From the NCBI GenBank assembly GCA_002127295.1, contig NFUV01000001.1:1736001-1800000 (forward strand): a DNA stretch of 64,000 bases, given 5' to 3'. A program made the translations under genes and the position numbers. Each line of letters begins with the position of its first letter. Positions within the stretch are counted from its first letter, which is position 1. This DNA is from Chitinophagaceae bacterium IBVUCB2 (GTDB lineage: Bacteria > Bacteroidota > Bacteroidia > Chitinophagales > Chitinophagaceae). The notes under the pieces are model-generated. The model was not told where the DNA came from and ran no database searches. It was given only the letters and a program-made list of their open reading frames with translations. This document shows positions 62,501-64,000 of the stretch, in pieces.

Positions 62501-62767
62501 CTGGAGGGTGAAGCACCTTACGACATTTTTGTTCGGTGGAAACCTTTAGAGCAGCAGCCCATCGGTTGGGAACCTGATTTGAATGATGGGGTACGCTTAA
62601 ATATTCGTCCGTTTATTGAAGCGGATATACTTCGTAAAAAGCCTAACATCAAATGGGGTGTTGATAGAGGGAAGAATCCTCCTGGTACATATTGGGGAGA
62701 AGTGAGAGATAATGATAAACACCTTAGTCTGAAAGAAAAAATTGCATCAAGAGAAAATAAAACTTAA
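59534..62767 (+). CDS. pglX: BREX adenine-specific DNA methyltransferase PglX
   Basis: A 1077-residue methyltransferase. The SAM-binding motif I is ALDPCMGSGHF near residue 273 and motif IV is TNVPYLGRGR near 460, with the less usual NVPY in place of NPPY. EELCKEEG... and the C-terminal half act as target recognition and regulatory regions. PglX methylates host DNA at a nonpalindromic site so that unmodified phage DNA can be distinguished. It directly follows brxC and is intact. The next gene here is McrB-like rather than pglZ. Confidence 0.95.
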   Translation: MAVLTPQQRNTLESAVKQARKMAEAGAFNALHGLAVDSNAPFPHMTSEERNLRNSLWAKAKLLGDKLDEKNERKIEHLTYELAYETWHKMLFAKFLEANGLLIHPDGVGVTMEDCEELCKEEGFVDKWDAAANYASKMLPAIFRTGDPLMQVVYATDERIKLEEIIDALENQIFIAEDALGWVYQFWQSEAKAAINASGDKIDGEKLPAVTQLFTEPYMVHFLIDNTLGAWWVNRNPGVKPPVKFEYLRLLEDGKPAAGKFEGWPDKTAGVTALDPCMGSGHFVASLFGVFAALRMHEEGLTKEQATDKVIAENLHGLELDARCTQIAAFNLALTAWKFCGHYKELPEMNLACSGIAPKGKVEDWVKLVGKVERADDKLRLENGMKMLYQHFQLAPELGSLLDPSTIKADAFTASFDQLQPVLKKALENEADTEQLERGVVAAGIAKAGQLLAKKYTLQITNVPYLGRGRQKENGELANFCTVNFPLSKGELANVFFERMLKSSQGTACSVMPQNWLFQATYKKHREDLLKKWKWNFIVKFGPGAFSQISGEVVKAILAAVSKQKPSDEDSFFGIDASKESSVALKEDAVKFNSTISLTQKSQLNNPDSKIILENYTSNSGVGLLQLNIDSYQGIKTGDDNKFKFLFWENKSSENWRLTYGGPFSLSKDGCHYILNWNNNGKDFARFQGQKAFTKTGFYLTNVGRLQGCEFYAKPFTSEITVLIPKGNIKPEVVYSYILSEDYENELRKIDQNLAISTASVGKVPFDLVRWEKVASEKYPNGIPKPYSANPTQWLFHGHPITTENPLQVALARILGYRWPAESDAEMELADEARTLIEAIKAFDYLTDDDGIFCIPSVNAEEAGADRFRSYLQQVFAGEWNNQTITQLLAKEGATSSNLEDWLRKEFFIQHCKLFQNRPFIWHIWDGRNDGFSALVNYHKLNKENLSKLIYTYLGDWIRMCEAKKKAGESGAEGLLSSAQKLKENLEAILEGEAPYDIFVRWKPLEQQPIGWEPDLNDGVRLNIRPFIEADILRKKPNIKWGVDRGKNPPGTYWGEVRDNDKHLSLKEKIASRENKT

Positions 62768-62776
62768 TAGGTAAAA

Positions 62777-64000
62777 ATGGCATATATATATTCATGGATA
62801 CCGGCTTATCAACAAATTGTAGCAAGGTTGCCTCAGTATAGAAATAACCAAGCAGCTTTAGTCCAGGTTTTAAGAGACATTGGTGTAAATGTTAATGAGG
62901 ATGAAGACCACCCTGGTCATAATGTTCCATTAACTGAAATTGATCCATTTACTTTTTTATTTTTTCTGGGTAAACACAGAAACGACTGGAATAAAATTAA
63001 AGTATTGCGGCAATTGTGTCAATTATGGAATATTAATACAACAGTGTATGATGTTTGTGGTATTCCGGGTGCAAATGCACAAAGATTATGGTTATTTACT
63101 TGGCAGCATGCAAGGAATAATGAAATTAGTAAGCTTTGGGATTTGTTTGATAAGTTATTGGCAAACACAATTGCGGATGCTGATTTTGAAGAGGCTATAG
63201 GATTTCCGGCAGTTGGTAGAACAAAATTAACGGAAGCTTTTTTCATAGTTAAGCCAACTGATTATTTATGTATCAATGGAAAAGTTAAGCCTTATTTAAA
63301 TTCGAAAGGTATAAATACTGATTTTACAACATACACTCAATATCAATCATTATTGCAACGAATTAGAGATGCTATTCCAGAACCTTTTTACAAGACTTCA
63401 TTTCAATCTCATTTATTTGCTGAATATGAAAATCATGTTCCAAATTATTATAGAATAGGCACTACTGCGGGTGAAAATGGACAAACTGTATTGCCCGAAA
63501 TGTTAGCTAATAATTTAGTATCAATTGGATGGGAAGAAATTGGCGATTTAAATGAAATTGATCCATTTAATCGCAAGCATGTTAGTGAAGCTTTGAAAGG
63601 GATGGGATATTATACAAATAATAATAACATAGCATCAAGAAAAGCCGGTGAAATAATTCAATTTAAAAATGAAATTAAACCAGGTGACTATGTTTTGGCA
63701 GCAGAAGGTCAAACAATAAGAGCAATTGGGTTAGTGATAAGCCCCCATTATGTTTTTGATGCAGACTTGGATTTCCCTCATGGCAGATGCGTAAACTGGC
63801 TTTATCAAAACATAAACGACTTGCAAATAGAAGAAGGGCTGCGTACCTCAGTATGGAAATTTATAGAACCTGTAAGCATTAACATAATAAATGCTTATTT
63901 AGGTAACAATGACGAAAATGAAATGGACAATAATGAAGTTCAACCAAATAATAATATCATTGATATGGCATTAAATACAATATTATATGGTCCTCCTGGT
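62777..64000 (+). CDS. McrB-like GTPase/AAA protein with PUA/EVE-like domain (open at window end)
   Basis: The frame is open from the ATG at 62777 through the last base, 408 codons. Residues 1-220 are a helical N-terminal domain of unknown fold. Residues about 225-370 look like an EVE/PUA-type modified-base reader (YYRIGTTAGENGQTVLPEML, GWEEIGDL, GDYVLAAEGQTIRAIGLV, FPHGRCVNWLY). The last residues NTILYGPPG are the beginning of an McrB-type Walker A. McrB with McrC cuts DNA containing modified cytosines. Genes of this kind are frequent passengers inside BREX operons between pglX and pglZ. It lies 9 bases after pglX. Confidence 0.88.
   Translation, partial: MAYIYSWIPAYQQIVARLPQYRNNQAALVQVLRDIGVNVNEDEDHPGHNVPLTEIDPFTFLFFLGKHRNDWNKIKVLRQLCQLWNINTTVYDVCGIPGANAQRLWLFTWQHARNNEISKLWDLFDKLLANTIADADFEEAIGFPAVGRTKLTEAFFIVKPTDYLCINGKVKPYLNSKGINTDFTTYTQYQSLLQRIRDAIPEPFYKTSFQSHLFAEYENHVPNYYRIGTTAGENGQTVLPEMLANNLVSIGWEEIGDLNEIDPFNRKHVSEALKGMGYYTNNNNIASRKAGEIIQFKNEIKPGDYVLAAEGQTIRAIGLVISPHYVFDADLDFPHGRCVNWLYQNINDLQIEEGLRTSVWKFIEPVSINIINAYLGNNDENEMDNNEVQPNNNIIDMALNTILYGPPG

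Larger units (their letters stand above)
38797..64000. mobile_element. Putative genomic island at tRNA-Asn carrying replication/recombination genes, an Hsp70 operon and BREX
   Basis: Everything right of tRNA-Asn is accessory in type: excisionase-like HTH, VapE-like helicase, HNH, XRE, JAB, DUF3871, a Sak4-like ATPase, a chaperone operon and BREX genes. The left edge is set by the tRNA 3' end; the right edge lies beyond the window. No integrase, transposase or duplicated tRNA 3' end is visible, so the integration mechanism is not proven. Gene order changes strand several times, so more than one acquisition is possible. Confidence 0.6.

Noticed and set aside
62940-63246. Short open frames on both strands near 63 kb
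   Set aside because: They lie inside the McrB-like reading frame that is open from 62777 to the window end.
38797-64000. CRISPR array or insertion sequence in the island
   Set aside because: No regularly spaced direct repeats and no transposase motif were seen by eye in the island.

Overview
The window looks like chromosomal DNA of a Bacteroidota bacterium, most plausibly of the family Chitinophagaceae. Supporting signs are a SusC/SusD pair driven by an ECF sigma factor and FecR anti-sigma factor, many lipoproteins with short Sec/lipobox leaders, promoters of the TTTG...TAnnTTTG type (for example before both tRNAs), tRNA genes without an encoded CCA, and a 615-residue PurF-like enzyme of the Bacteroidetes kind. 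The species cannot be named from the sequence.

1-14.8 kb is core genome: a truncated gene end, two small envelope proteins, a class I aminotransferase, a MurG-like glycosyltransferase, a SixA-like phosphatase, a PurF-like amidotransferase, a HisKA_3 sensor kinase, a SurA-like periplasmic chaperone and the rimP-nusA-infB operon with a strong hairpin in its leader.

15.1-32.7 kb is a polysaccharide-utilisation locus read on the minus strand: ECF sigma factor, FecR, SusC, SusD, a LamG-type lipoprotein, two paralogous PF10091/GH144-like glucanases (one a lipoprotein), an EEP-fold phosphodiesterase/nuclease, a GH43-F5/8C-FN3 protein, a GH3 glucosidase, a CE1-like esterase and a glycerophosphodiester phosphodiesterase lipoprotein. 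GH144 plus GH3 suggests beta-1,2-glucan as substrate. The phosphodiesterases and esterase suggest that it may handle phosphoglycerol- and succinyl-decorated periplasmic glucans of other bacteria (inference).

32.8-38.8 kb returns to core genes: tRNA(CAT), an outer-membrane beta-barrel, HflX, a GT39 transferase, a GT9 heptosyltransferase, a Rieske protein and tRNA-Asn.

From tRNA-Asn to the window end lies an apparent genomic island without an integrase in view. Its first part (38.9-46.0 kb) is a satellite- or plasmid-like module: excisionase-like HTH, VapE-like helicase, HNH, XRE, JAB/RadC, DUF3871, Sak4-like ATPase and a possible SSB-like protein. Next comes a tightly packed seven-gene operon (53.6-46.2 kb, minus strand) encoding an accessory Hsp70, a zinc-ribbon/TM/LysM protein, a TM-TPR protein, a J-like protein without HPD, a GrpE-like protein, a DUF6804-like membrane protein and a membrane-anchored secreted protein. 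I consider this the most likely undescribed system. A gene-poor 1 kb gap separates it from a plus-strand BREX type 1-like operon (brxA, brxB, brxC, pglX), followed by an McrB-like gene that runs off the window end at its Walker A motif. pglZ, brxL, mcrC and the far island end would lie beyond the window.
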